Origin: a bacterium
Lineage (GTDB): Bacteria; Zhuqueibacterota; Zhuqueibacteria; Zhuqueibacterales; Zhuqueibacteraceae
Direction: 5' to 3'
Assembly: GCA_023150945.1 (NCBI GenBank)
Contig: JAKLJX010000004.1
Location: 62,001-126,000 of the forward strand
Length of the DNA stretch: 64,000 bases
Shown here: positions 51,939-61,308 of the stretch, piece by piece
Layout of the letters: the number at the start of each line of letters is the position of its first letter
How positions within the stretch are numbered: the first letter of the stretch is position 1
Made by a program: the position numbers and the translations under genes
The notes under the pieces: generated by a model
Database searches by the model: none
Seen by the model: the letters and a program-made list of their open reading frames with translations, nothing else
What the model was told of the DNA's origin: nothing

Positions 51939-52390
51939 ATGACTTTGCCATTTTGGGTCAATCTGCTCAAAAGCCTGCATCTGCTGTGCATCATTGCCGG
52001 CGCCGGCGGCGCGCTCGGCCAATATTTGCTCGTGCGCCGTTTTGCCAGGCCCACACCACCGACGCCGAAGCGAGCGAGAAGATGGCGCTGATCCTGACAC
52101 GCTTTCTCGAAGTGTACGGCCTGTTGTTGGCATTCGTCACCGGCCTGATTCTTGCCTTCCTGACCAATGCTTTCGCAGCCGGCTATTTGCACGTGAAAAT
52201 CGCGCTGGTGCTGGTGGTCATCGGCCTGAGCCACATGGAGCTGAAAAACCTCAAGGCCATGGTCGCGTTGCGCGCGCAAGGCAAGAGCGCCGAGGCGGCC
52301 CAGCTCAAACAGCGGCACTTGTTCGTCACCGCGCTGGCCCTCGCGTTGCTCGTTGTCATTGTCCTGCTGGTGATCTTCAAGCCCTTCTAA
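51939..52390 (+). pseudogene. Four-helix membrane protein gene with an apparent frameshift
   Basis: A strong GGAGGAAGAG site precedes ATG 51939, which reads MTLPFWVNLLKSLHLLCIIA... and LVRRFA, then runs into an unrelated Arg/Pro-rich tail and a stop at about 52090. From about 52045 the next frame continues with QAHTTDAEASEKMALILTRF and three more hydrophobic helices to 52390. The total, 452 bases, is one base short of 151 codons. A single missing base near gttttgcc (about 52040-52050) explains all this. It may be a sequencing error or a real mutation. The joined protein of 150 residues resembles DUF2269-like small membrane proteins. An internal ATG at 52082 could yield a short product. Confidence 0.7.
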
Positions 52391-52785
52391 TTCGACGTTA
52401 CTTTGATTCGTACTCCTGCCCCTTGCTGCGGCATGGCTGGAGCATGCACGTGTGTAGCCCAAAACAGCCGTCCACAATGGGCGGGGACTGCAATACGATG
52501 ACACCAAAGCACTGCTGGCTGGCACAACGCGGCAAAATCTAAGCGATTGTGGCCTGCCTCGCAAGCACTTTGATAACGAACAAACCCCAGTGGAGTCACC
52601 GCCACTCACCCCTTCATGCCACGCCGCAGCGACCGCGTAATTGCGATGCTCTGAACGAAAAAAGCCACGGTGCTTTCACGCCGTGGCTTTTTGATCAATG
52701 AAAACCGGCTTCGACTTGAATCATGCCTGCGCCCAAGGCCGCTGCAAGCGAGGCTTTCCCTCCCCAGGTCGGTCGGCTGAGAAAA
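52391..52785. other. Convergent intergenic region with terminator
   Basis: These 395 bases separate the frameshifted membrane gene from the end of the RND operon. Nothing coding is supported. The only clear element is the bidirectional terminator at 52658-52692. Confidence 0.5.
52658..52692. terminator. Bidirectional Rho-independent terminator
   Basis: aaaaagccacgg (52659-52670) and ccgtggcttttt (52681-52692) form a perfect 12-bp stem that can extend into the 10-base loop. T-runs flank it on both strands. It ends the RND operon on the minus strand, 94 bases past its stop, and can also end transcripts from the left. Confidence 0.9.
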
Positions 52786-55700
52786 TCAACCGCCGGCGCT
52801 GTTTGTTTTCTTGCCGAGCATGATCGCCGTCACTTGCTTGAACCACTCCCGCAAATCATCGAGATAGGTGTAGGCCAGCGGCACCGCCAGCAGGGTGAGC
52901 GCCGTCGCGGTGATCATGCCGCCGATCAGAGTCCGGCCCATGGGCGCGTAGGAGATGCCGATGACTTTCGCCGTGCCCAGCGCCATGGGAATCAAGCCGG
53001 CGATGGTCGTTCCGGCGGTCATCAAAATCGGCCGGAAGCGCTGGCGGCCGGCCTCGATGATCGCCTCGTGGCGGCTGTAGCCCGCCAGCCGCAATTGATT
53101 GATCAAATCCACCAAAACGATGCCGTTGTTGACCACGATGCCGATCAGAATGAACAAACCGATCATCGCCATCAGGTCAATCGGCGTCTGGGTGAGGAAC
53201 AAAATCCAGCCCACGCCAATAAACGCCAGTGGAATACAAATCAACACGGTGAAGGGCAGGATGATGGACTCGAACAGCACGCCCATCAGCAGCAGCACGA
53301 ACGTGGTGGCGAGATACAGGCCGTGATTGGTCGATTGCTCACTCTCCTGCATGCGATTGAAACGCTGGCCCTTGTCCCAGGAATATCCCGACGGCATTTG
53401 AAATCCCGCCATGACTTGATCGACCTTGCGGTACACCTGTTCCAGCTTGTCGCTGGTGGTCGATGCTTTCACGGCCAGCATGGTCTTGCCGTCTTCTCGG
53501 ATGATGCGGCCATAGCCGCGCTTCACCGAGACCTGTGCAATGCTGGCCAGCGGGATCTCCTGGCCGTTTTGCTGCGGCAGCCGCAGGTTCATCAACTGGT
53601 GCAGCGTCTCGCGATCCTGTTTGCGCATCTGAATTTTGAGATCGACTTCGCGATCCTCCATGCGATAGTCCGGCAGCTCGACGCCACGCAGGGCATAGCC
53701 AATGGTGCCGGCCACCGCGCGCGCATTCACGCCATGCTTGGCCGCCTGCTCGCGGTCGAGCTTCAACCGGATTTCATCGACTCCGTCTTCCAGCTCGGTG
53801 TCAACGTCCAGAAACTCGGGAATGGTGCGCAACCGCCGTTCGACCTCCTCGGCCAGCTCGGTGAGGCGGCTGGTGTCGTCGCCGTGCAGCACCACCGAGA
53901 TGGTGCCTTGCTCATTGCCGCCTCCTTGCCGCCAGCGCGTGCGCATTTCGATGCCCGGCCGCGTCGGTGCGTTCTTTTTGAAATGTTCCAGCACCTCCTC
54001 GCGCGTCATCATGCCGTCTTCCAGCAAGCCGAGCTTGCGACCAATGGCGAGGCCAATGACCTGCCACCAATCATGGGCGGGCGGCGAGTTCAGATAAATC
54101 TCCATGCGGCCCCAGTTGGCGCGGAAACGGACGTCCGCCGCGCGCATGCCGTATTTTTCCTTCTGGCTGTACACGAACTCTTCGAGCAGCGTGAAATAGG
54201 AATCGGCGTCTTCCATCGTGTAATTCGAGGGCAGATCGAACATCACCCAAATGTTGTTGATGTTGCCCTGTGTTTCGTCGGTTTTGGGGACCACCTGCAG
54301 GATCGCAAACCCGCTCGCCATCAGCAGCAGGAAGATGATGGCGGTATCGACGCGATGCGCGAGCGAGCGCGCGAGTATTCGTTCATAGAAGCCAATGGCG
54401 CGGGTGATGGCTTTCGCCTCTTTGGGCTCCTGCAGGCCGGAGAACACCACCGTCGCCAGTGGAATGAAGAGCAGGGACACCACCAGGCTGGCGAGCAGCG
54501 CGACAATGATGGGCACGCCCATGCGCGCCATGTAATACGTCATGCCGGGATTGTCGCCCATGAAGATCAACGGCAGGAACACCACCACGGTGGTGAGCGT
54601 GGCGAGCGTGATCGGCATCGCGACTTCGCTGGCGCCCTTGATCGCCGCTTCGCGCGCCGGCAGGCCCTCCTTGCGCAGGCGGTAGACGTTTTCCACTACC
54701 ACGATCGAGTTGTCCACCACCATGCCGACACTCACCATCAAGCCCATCATGGTCATGATGTTCATCGTCCAGCCCATGAAGTAGATCACGATAATCGTTC
54801 CCAGCAGGGAAATGGGAATCGCCAAATTGATGATCAGCGTCATGCGCAGACGGCGCAGGAAGTAGTAGAGAATGAAGAAGGCGAAAATGCCGCCCCACAA
54901 CCCCGAGCTTTTGAGATTGTTGATCGATTCCTTGACGTAGGTGCCCTGGTCGAAGATCAGCTCGAAGCGCATGCCGGCGAGTTGCGGCGTTTTCCGGATG
55001 CGGTCATTGAGCGTTTGCACCAAAACCTCACACACGGCGACGGTATTGGCCTGCGATTCCTTGAAGACGCCGATCCACACCGCTTTCTTGCGATCCAGGC
55101 GCTGCACCCACTGCACTTCGTCGGCAATGTCGTAACGCACCTCGGCAATGTCCTGCAGCCGCAAATTGGTGTTGCGCAGGCGCAGGTTGCGAATTTCGTC
55201 CAGGCTGCCGTATTTGCCCACGGAACGGACGTAGAATTTCTTGGCGCCGTCTTTGACGTAGCCGCTGGCGAGCACGAAGTTGTCGCGCTGCAGGTCCTGC
55301 ACGAGCGAATAAAGATCGAGGTTGTGGGCATCGACCTTGGCCTGATCGACCATGACGCGCACGGCCTTGCGATCGGCGCCCCACAGCTCGACATTGGCGA
55401 CGCCGTCGACGCGGGTGAAGACTTTGGCGGCATAGGTGTCGAGTAGGCTGTAGGCATCCTCGAAATCCTTTTCCAGCGCGACCGCAATCACCGCGATCGG
55501 CTCGTCATCATCGCTGAATTTGCGCGGGTAAATGCGCTCGATGTCCGCCGGCAGCTCCGGTTTGATGCGGTCCATGCGGTCGCGAATGTCGGAATAGGCG
55601 ACGTCCATGTCGGTATTATTGGCGAATTCGATCCAGAACCAGCAGCCGTTGTCGCGGCTGCTCGACTCGATGCGCCGCACGCCGCTGATGGTTTGAATGA

Positions 55701-55923
55701 TCTCCTCCACCGGCCGCGCGATTTGTTCCTCCACTTCACTGGGGTTGGCGTTGTTGTAGGGAATCCAAACGCCCAGCGCGGGAAACACGAAGCCGCGCGG
55801 GAACAATTCCACCGGAATTTCCCGGTACGCGACCAGACCCACCACCACGGAGGCCAGAAAGGCCATCAGCACCGTGACCGGGCGCCGGACCGACAAGTTC
55901 GGCAGGAGGGAGTTCCGTTTCAT
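52786..55923 (-). CDS. RND-family efflux permease (second of two)
   Basis: About 1045 residues from ATG 55923 (the frame is open to 55947). It is a HAE-type inner-membrane RND pump: TM1 VLMAFLASVVVGLVAYREIP, porter domains, TM4 with the proton-relay segment GMVVDNSIVVVENVYR, and a C-terminal repeat with IGIVVNNGIVLVDLINQLR. The size is normal for AcrB-type proteins. It is the last gene of the operon, 117 bases after the first RND gene and ending before the bidirectional terminator. Substrates cannot be deduced; paired RND genes with one adaptor, as in MdtBC, often form mixed trimers. Confidence 0.92.
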   Translation of the reverse strand: MKRNSLLPNLSVRRPVTVLMAFLASVVVGLVAYREIPVELFPRGFVFPALGVWIPYNNANPSEVEEQIARPVEEIIQTISGVRRIESSSRDNGCWFWIEFANNTDMDVAYSDIRDRMDRIKPELPADIERIYPRKFSDDDEPIAVIAVALEKDFEDAYSLLDTYAAKVFTRVDGVANVELWGADRKAVRVMVDQAKVDAHNLDLYSLVQDLQRDNFVLASGYVKDGAKKFYVRSVGKYGSLDEIRNLRLRNTNLRLQDIAEVRYDIADEVQWVQRLDRKKAVWIGVFKESQANTVAVCEVLVQTLNDRIRKTPQLAGMRFELIFDQGTYVKESINNLKSSGLWGGIFAFFILYYFLRRLRMTLIINLAIPISLLGTIIVIYFMGWTMNIMTMMGLMVSVGMVVDNSIVVVENVYRLRKEGLPAREAAIKGASEVAMPITLATLTTVVVFLPLIFMGDNPGMTYYMARMGVPIIVALLASLVVSLLFIPLATVVFSGLQEPKEAKAITRAIGFYERILARSLAHRVDTAIIFLLLMASGFAILQVVPKTDETQGNINNIWVMFDLPSNYTMEDADSYFTLLEEFVYSQKEKYGMRAADVRFRANWGRMEIYLNSPPAHDWWQVIGLAIGRKLGLLEDGMMTREEVLEHFKKNAPTRPGIEMRTRWRQGGGNEQGTISVVLHGDDTSRLTELAEEVERRLRTIPEFLDVDTELEDGVDEIRLKLDREQAAKHGVNARAVAGTIGYALRGVELPDYRMEDREVDLKIQMRKQDRETLHQLMNLRLPQQNGQEIPLASIAQVSVKRGYGRIIREDGKTMLAVKASTTSDKLEQVYRKVDQVMAGFQMPSGYSWDKGQRFNRMQESEQSTNHGLYLATTFVLLLMGVLFESIILPFTVLICIPLAFIGVGWILFLTQTPIDLMAMIGLFILIGIVVNNGIVLVDLINQLRLAGYSRHEAIIEAGRQRFRPILMTAGTTIAGLIPMALGTAKVIGISYAPMGRTLIGGMITATALTLLAVPLAYTYLDDLREWFKQVTAIMLGKKTNSAGG

Positions 55924-56040
55924 GAAGTTCTCGCAGTTTGTGTCCATCGTCGAGCGTAGCAGCTGCTGAAGCGGCTGCCTGGCCGTGCGGATTCGAAGAC
56001 ACCTATGGCATGCGCAGGCCGGAGCGACGCCGGCAGTTGG

Positions 56041-59000
56041 CTATTTCGAACGATCAAGTATGGCGTAGACCACCGGAATCACAATCAAGGTCAGCAGCGT
56101 GGAGCTGGTCAAACCGGCAATGACGGTGATGGCCATGGGTGTGCGAATCTCCGCGCCGTCGCCCAGACCCAGGGCCATGGGCAGCAGCCCCAGCACCGTG
56201 GTTCCCGTGGTGATCAGGATCGGCCGCAGCCGCACGCTGCCGGCCTTGACAATTGCCTCGATCTTTTCCATGCCGCCACGCCGCAAATGGTTGATGTAAT
56301 CAATCAGAATAATGGCGTTGTTGACCACCACGCCAACGAGCAGGATCATGCCGATGAACACCACCACGCTCAACGGAATCTGCAGCACCCACAACACCAG
56401 CACCACGCCGATGAGCGCCAGCGGAATCGTGAACATGATAACGAAGGGATGCAACAGCGATTCGAACTGCGCCGCCATCACGACATAGATCAGAAAGACG
56501 GCCAGCGCCAGTGCCAGCATCAAGCTGTTGATCGAGGTTTCCATTTCGGCATTTTGGCCGGTCACCGTGAAGGTGAAATCGTCGGGGAAATCCATGCTGC
56601 TGAGGGTGGCGTGGATTTGCTCGGCAGCCTGCTTCAAATCGACGCCGCTGATATTGGCGGTGATCAAGGCGGCGCGCTGTTGTTCGATGCGCCGGATCTC
56701 GCTCGGGCCTTCCTTCACTTGAATGTCGGCAATCGCCGCCAGTGGAATCGGCACCGGCTTGTTGGGATTGACCACCAGCCGCTTCAGCTCCGCCAAGCCG
56801 GCCTTGTCTTCCTCATCGACCTTCACGCGGATGTCGATGCGCCGGTCGGCCTCGCGGAATTCCGTGGCCACCACGCCCTGCACTTTGTTGCGCACCACCG
56901 CCGCCACTTCGTTGATGTTCAAGTTGTAGAACGCCAGCCGGTTGCGATCGTAGATGATTTGCACTTCCGGGTTGCCGGTTTGAATGTTGGAACGTACGTC
57001 CTTCAAATTCGGCAGCCGGGCCAGCCGGGCTTCCGCCTCCCGCCCGAGTTCCTTCAGCTTGGTGAGATTGTAACCTTTGATTTCGACTTCGATCGGCGTC
57101 TTGAAACTGAACATGGCCGGCCGCGAGATTTTGGTTTCGACCTCCGGCACATTGCTGAATTGCCGGCGAATCCCGGCGATCAACGCTTCCTCGCGCCGCT
57201 CAAAATCACCGGTGCCTTTCAACGTCACGGTGAGCTTGGCGGTGTGCTCGCCTTCTTCGGTTTGCGATTGCGAGGTGCGTTCGCTGCCCGCCACCATGGC
57301 AATGCGCTGCACGTCGGCATGCTGCAGCGTCATATCTCCCAGCGGCAGCAATTTCTCATCGGTCGCTTCCACCGGCGTGCCCACCGGAAAGCGGGCCTCA
57401 ATGTTGAACTCGCCCTTGTGCACTTCCGGAATCAGCGTCACGCCCAGCCGCGGCAGCAACACCAGGCTGCACACCGCGAACAATCCGCCGGCCCAAGCCA
57501 GCACGCTGCTGCGATGGTGCAGCGCCCAGCGTACCGCCTTGGGATAGGTGCGGTAGGACCACTCGAGCACGGGATTCGCGATCAGCAGCATGACGGCGAA
57601 GAACAGCGCAACAGGAATGCCCGCCACCACCAGGCCGATCATCACGACGAAAGCCAACGCAAACAGCAGCATCAAGATGGTCTTGAACAGCGTGGCCGAA
57701 AGGTGCTGAACCATGAAGCGGACCAGGCTGTAAAGCAGATAGATCGGGAACCCGAACAGGGCGAGCAGCGCTTTCTTCCACCAGAAGCCGGCGGAGAATT
57801 TTTGTGCGAAGCCGCGGCCTCCGGCCACCAGCAGATCATAGGCCTTGAACACGAAAATCGTGTCCCAGGTGACGGTGTGCAGCGCGGCCACCAGTTGCGG
57901 CGCGAGCGTCCAGGAAGCAAGCTTGCTCACCAGGCGTCGCAGCGGCGGCAGCCAGCCGACCAACAAAGTGGGCAGCAAAAGGGCCAGCACGGCAGTGGCC
58001 TTCAGCAGCATGAGCAGCAAGGTAGCTGCAAGGAAAAGCAGACTGGTAAAGACCTGCCGCACCGTTCGCCCCAACGCGCCGGCGGCGAATTGCAGCAGCG
58101 GCACCGACTCCCCGGCAGTGGTGCGCGCCGGCCACGATTTCAACTCATCAAAAATCGCCAGGCGCAAAACGTGACTGCCGGCGAAGCGGCCGCGCATATC
58201 CTGCAGATACTCTTCTTTGATATAGCGCGAGGCCAGCATGGGCACGACAAACAGCGCTACTGCCAGCGAAGCAAGCAGTGAAAACACCACGGTCAGCGCC
58301 ATGTCACCGAAAATTTGGCCGGCAACTCCCTTGACGAAGACGATGGGGAAGAACACCGCCACCGTGGTGAGCGTCGATGCCAGAACCGCGCCGCCGACTT
58401 CGCCGGTGCCCTGCACCGCCGCGCTGAAGAGATCCTGACCCTCTTCGCGCTTGCGATGAATGCTCTCCAACACCACGATGGCATTGTCCACCAGCATGCC
58501 GATGCCGAGCGCCAGTCCGCCGAGCGACATGATGTTGAGCGTGACGTCAAAAATGAACATCGGCCCGAAGGTCGCGATCACGGAGATGGGAATGGCCGCG
58601 GCAATGATGATCGTGTTCCAAACGCGGCGCAGGAAAATGTAGAGCACCACCACGGCCAGGATGCCGCCGAGAATCGCCGTGCCTTTCACCTCATCAATCG
58701 CACTTTGGATGAAAGTCGATTGATCGGAAAGCAGGGTGATTTCCGTGCTCGCCGGCAGATGATACGCCATGAAATCAGTCATGGCTTTGGCGAGCATGGC
58801 CTGTGCCGCCGCTGCCGGCCCATGGGCAGCGGGTTTCTTCTCCTCACTCTTGGGCTTGCCGTTTTGCTGAGAGGCCGCCTGCTGCTTGAGATTGGCCACG
58901 AAGGCCTGCTGTTCCGGCGTGCCGAAGATCTTCTCCTTCACCCGCTGGGCGACCGTGACGATATTGGCATCCGCTTCCTTGTAGATTTCGATCTCGACGC

Positions 59001-59853
59001 TTTCCTTGCCGTTGACGCGCGTGATGACTTCGCGTTCCTTATTGGTGCGCGTGACCGTGCCGACGTCCTTGACACGCAGATCCACGCCCTCGCGGCGGCC
59101 GATGACGAGGCCGCGTATTTCTTCCAGATCGCGGAATTCGTTCAGCGTGCGCACCAGATACTCGGTCTGGCCTTCCTTGAGATTACCGCCCGCCAGGTTG
59201 ATGTTCTCCGAGGCCAACCGGCGGTTGACTTCTTGAATATCGAGGCCGAGCAGCGTGATTTGTCGTTCGTCAAGCTCGACGCGAATCTCCTCCTCCAGGC
59301 CGCCGCGCACCTTGACCGCCGCCACACCCTCCAGCGTTTCCAATTCGCGTTTGATTTCCTCCTCAGCCAGATAGCGCAGCGCGAACAGCGATTGATCGCC
59401 ATACAGCCCCAGCCGCTGAATCGGATCGAGCGTGGGGTCATATTTCAGGATCAACGGCTTCTTCGCTTCGGGAGGCAGAAAAACCTGGTCGAGCTTCTCG
59501 CGCACGTCCTGAATCGCCGCGTTCATGTCGGTGTCCCAGGTGAACTCCAGGATGATGTCGGAAAAACCGGCTTTGGAAATCGAGCTGATGCTGACCAGGT
59601 TGCTCACCACGCCCAACTGCTGCTCCAACGGCCGCGAAATGGTGGTTTCGATTTCCTCGGGCGCAGTGCCTGGATACTCCGTGCGGATGGTGAGGGAGGG
59701 GTAGGAAATGTCCGGCATCAGATTCAACGCGAGCCGATCATAGGACACCAGGCCGAACACGCAGACAGCCACCACAATCATGAAAATCGCCACCGGCCGC
59801 GTGGTGGTGAAACGAAAAAAGTCGGTGACGTTTTGTTTGAATTCAGCGTTCAT
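56041..59853 (-). CDS. RND-family efflux permease with large membrane insertion
   Basis: About 1270 residues from ATG 59853 (the frame is open to 59937), some 230 more than usual. RND hallmarks are TM1 AIFMIVVAVCVFGLVSYDRL, LALGIGMLVDNAIVVLESIH in TM4 and ILLVGVVVNNAIILIDYINHLR in the C-terminal half. Two insertions explain the size: an Ala/Lys-rich stretch at about 308-360 (QQNGKPKSEEKKPAAHG) and about 190 extra residues at about 560-780, between TM6 and TM7. The latter holds several added hydrophobic segments, such as VFTSLLFLAATLLLMLLK and TILMLLFALAFVVMIGLVVA. The gene lies between the adaptor and the second RND gene. Confidence 0.9.
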   Translation of the reverse strand: MNAEFKQNVTDFFRFTTTRPVAIFMIVVAVCVFGLVSYDRLALNLMPDISYPSLTIRTEYPGTAPEEIETTISRPLEQQLGVVSNLVSISSISKAGFSDIILEFTWDTDMNAAIQDVREKLDQVFLPPEAKKPLILKYDPTLDPIQRLGLYGDQSLFALRYLAEEEIKRELETLEGVAAVKVRGGLEEEIRVELDERQITLLGLDIQEVNRRLASENINLAGGNLKEGQTEYLVRTLNEFRDLEEIRGLVIGRREGVDLRVKDVGTVTRTNKEREVITRVNGKESVEIEIYKEADANIVTVAQRVKEKIFGTPEQQAFVANLKQQAASQQNGKPKSEEKKPAAHGPAAAAQAMLAKAMTDFMAYHLPASTEITLLSDQSTFIQSAIDEVKGTAILGGILAVVVLYIFLRRVWNTIIIAAAIPISVIATFGPMFIFDVTLNIMSLGGLALGIGMLVDNAIVVLESIHRKREEGQDLFSAAVQGTGEVGGAVLASTLTTVAVFFPIVFVKGVAGQIFGDMALTVVFSLLASLAVALFVVPMLASRYIKEEYLQDMRGRFAGSHVLRLAIFDELKSWPARTTAGESVPLLQFAAGALGRTVRQVFTSLLFLAATLLLMLLKATAVLALLLPTLLVGWLPPLRRLVSKLASWTLAPQLVAALHTVTWDTIFVFKAYDLLVAGGRGFAQKFSAGFWWKKALLALFGFPIYLLYSLVRFMVQHLSATLFKTILMLLFALAFVVMIGLVVAGIPVALFFAVMLLIANPVLEWSYRTYPKAVRWALHHRSSVLAWAGGLFAVCSLVLLPRLGVTLIPEVHKGEFNIEARFPVGTPVEATDEKLLPLGDMTLQHADVQRIAMVAGSERTSQSQTEEGEHTAKLTVTLKGTGDFERREEALIAGIRRQFSNVPEVETKISRPAMFSFKTPIEVEIKGYNLTKLKELGREAEARLARLPNLKDVRSNIQTGNPEVQIIYDRNRLAFYNLNINEVAAVVRNKVQGVVATEFREADRRIDIRVKVDEEDKAGLAELKRLVVNPNKPVPIPLAAIADIQVKEGPSEIRRIEQQRAALITANISGVDLKQAAEQIHATLSSMDFPDDFTFTVTGQNAEMETSINSLMLALALAVFLIYVVMAAQFESLLHPFVIMFTIPLALIGVVLVLWVLQIPLSVVVFIGMILLVGVVVNNAIILIDYINHLRRGGMEKIEAIVKAGSVRLRPILITTGTTVLGLLPMALGLGDGAEIRTPMAITVIAGLTSSTLLTLIVIPVVYAILDRSK

Positions 59854-59961
59854 GGCGTGCGGTCTCTTGGTCAGGAAGAATGAGGAAAACAGAAAGGGCG
59901 GCGGGCGCTCGCGGAGTCTCCAACGGAATTTCCGCAACCTGCACCCCTCGCCCAGTTCGCG

Positions 59962-61077
59962 TCAGATCTTCATTTCGGCGATCTTCACCCGCGTGCTGTC
60001 CTTCATGGCGTTGTGGCCGACGACGATGATGGTATCGCCGACGCCGACGCCCGCGAGCGCTTCGATGTTGTCGCGATCGCTGTAGCCGGCTTTGAGCGGA
60101 ATACGGCGCGCCAGCGAATCCTGCCGCACGACGAACACGAACTGCTGATTGTCGTCATAAATCACCGCGCGCTTCGGCACCAGGACGGCATTGGCCCTGG
60201 TATCGGTGATGAGCTGCACATTCACAAACATGCCCGGTTTCAGCAGGCGCTGGCGGTCAGTCACGCGAATCGTCACCTTCACCATGCCGCTGGCGGGATC
60301 CACCACCGGGCTGATGCGATCGACCACGCCGTGAAATTCCTGTTCAGGCAGCGCCTCGGAAAGCACCTTCGCCACCTGGCCGACTCGAGAGCGCAACGCG
60401 TCTTTTTCCGTCAGGTGAATTCTGACCAGCAACAGATCGGGATTAACGATGGAATAGACTTTGGTGGAAGTGAGCAGCCGGTCGCCCAGCTTCACCGTGC
60501 GCTCGGAAATGAAACCCGAGATTGGCGCTTTGATTTGGCAGTAGTCCAGCGTCAGCTTGGCCTGTTCCCATTCGATTCGCGCCTGCTCGAGGTTGAAGTT
60601 GGCGACTTCGAATTCGCTCGCGCTCATCAGATTCTTCTCGAACATGCTGCGCGAGCGCTCATGGCTGTTCTTCTGGCGTTCATAGTTGACACGCGCCGCC
60701 TCTTCTTTGAGCTTGTATTCGCGCTCATCCACCGCCAATAAGACCTCGCCCTTGCGCACGTACTGGCCCTCTTCCGTGAGCAAACGCACCGCGATGCCGG
60801 TCACCTGCGGATAGATGTCAACGGCCTCCTCGGTTTCGATCGACGAAGTCGTCATCACGAAAGCCGAGATCGAGCCGGGCTTGATGGTGGTCACCTCGAC
60901 CGGCACGGACTTGATTTCGTCCGCCTTCGCCTTGTCTTTCGGGGCGCCGTTGCCATTCTTGGTTTCCGCAGTGCCGTTTTTGCCTTTGTCTTTGTCCTCG
61001 GCCTCTGACTTCGCACACGCGCTCATGCCAAGGGAAGCAGCGCACAAAAGCACCAGTAATACCCGGGCTGCGTTCAT
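59962..61077 (-). CDS. RND efflux periplasmic adaptor lipoprotein
   Basis: A 371-residue membrane-fusion protein. The signal ends in LGMSAC, so Cys21 should be lipidated; a charged linker (KSEAEDKDKGKNG) follows. The HlyD/AcrA layout is visible: barrel-sandwich parts (TEEGQYVRKGEVLLAVD, and APISGFISERTVKLGD), a helical hairpin between them (about 135-190) and a beta-barrel with VLVPKRAVIYDDN. It links the RND permeases to an outer-membrane channel, which is not in this window. GAGGAGG precedes the ATG. First gene of the RND operon. Confidence 0.93.
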   Translation of the reverse strand: MNAARVLLVLLCAASLGMSACAKSEAEDKDKGKNGTAETKNGNGAPKDKAKADEIKSVPVEVTTIKPGSISAFVMTTSSIETEEAVDIYPQVTGIAVRLLTEEGQYVRKGEVLLAVDEREYKLKEEAARVNYERQKNSHERSRSMFEKNLMSASEFEVANFNLEQARIEWEQAKLTLDYCQIKAPISGFISERTVKLGDRLLTSTKVYSIVNPDLLLVRIHLTEKDALRSRVGQVAKVLSEALPEQEFHGVVDRISPVVDPASGMVKVTIRVTDRQRLLKPGMFVNVQLITDTRANAVLVPKRAVIYDDNQQFVFVVRQDSLARRIPLKAGYSDRDNIEALAGVGVGDTIIVVGHNAMKDSTRVKIAEMKI

Positions 61078-61308
61078 GGATTAACCTCCTCAATGAAAAT
61101 GGGGAATATCGACCGGACAGGCTGCAAGACTGGCGTCTGATACAGCGTTTTTCGGCCAAAAGTTGCAAGCAATACTGACTTTAATTTGGGGTTTTGCAGC
61201 CTGATGGTCACGCCGGCAGCACCCTGGGTCTCAGGAATTGCCGCGTGCCGGATGTGGACGCCGTGCCGGATACAACTCACCTGGTGAGGAGAAATCCCCC
61301 CGTCTATT

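Noticed and set aside
52723-55446. 907-residue open frame antisense to the second RND gene
   Set aside because: His/Gln/Arg-rich shadow product; the minus strand encodes a complete RND permease.
56005-58281. 758-residue open frame antisense to the first RND gene (also 58315-59883)
   Set aside because: Both are composition artefacts opposite a well-supported permease.
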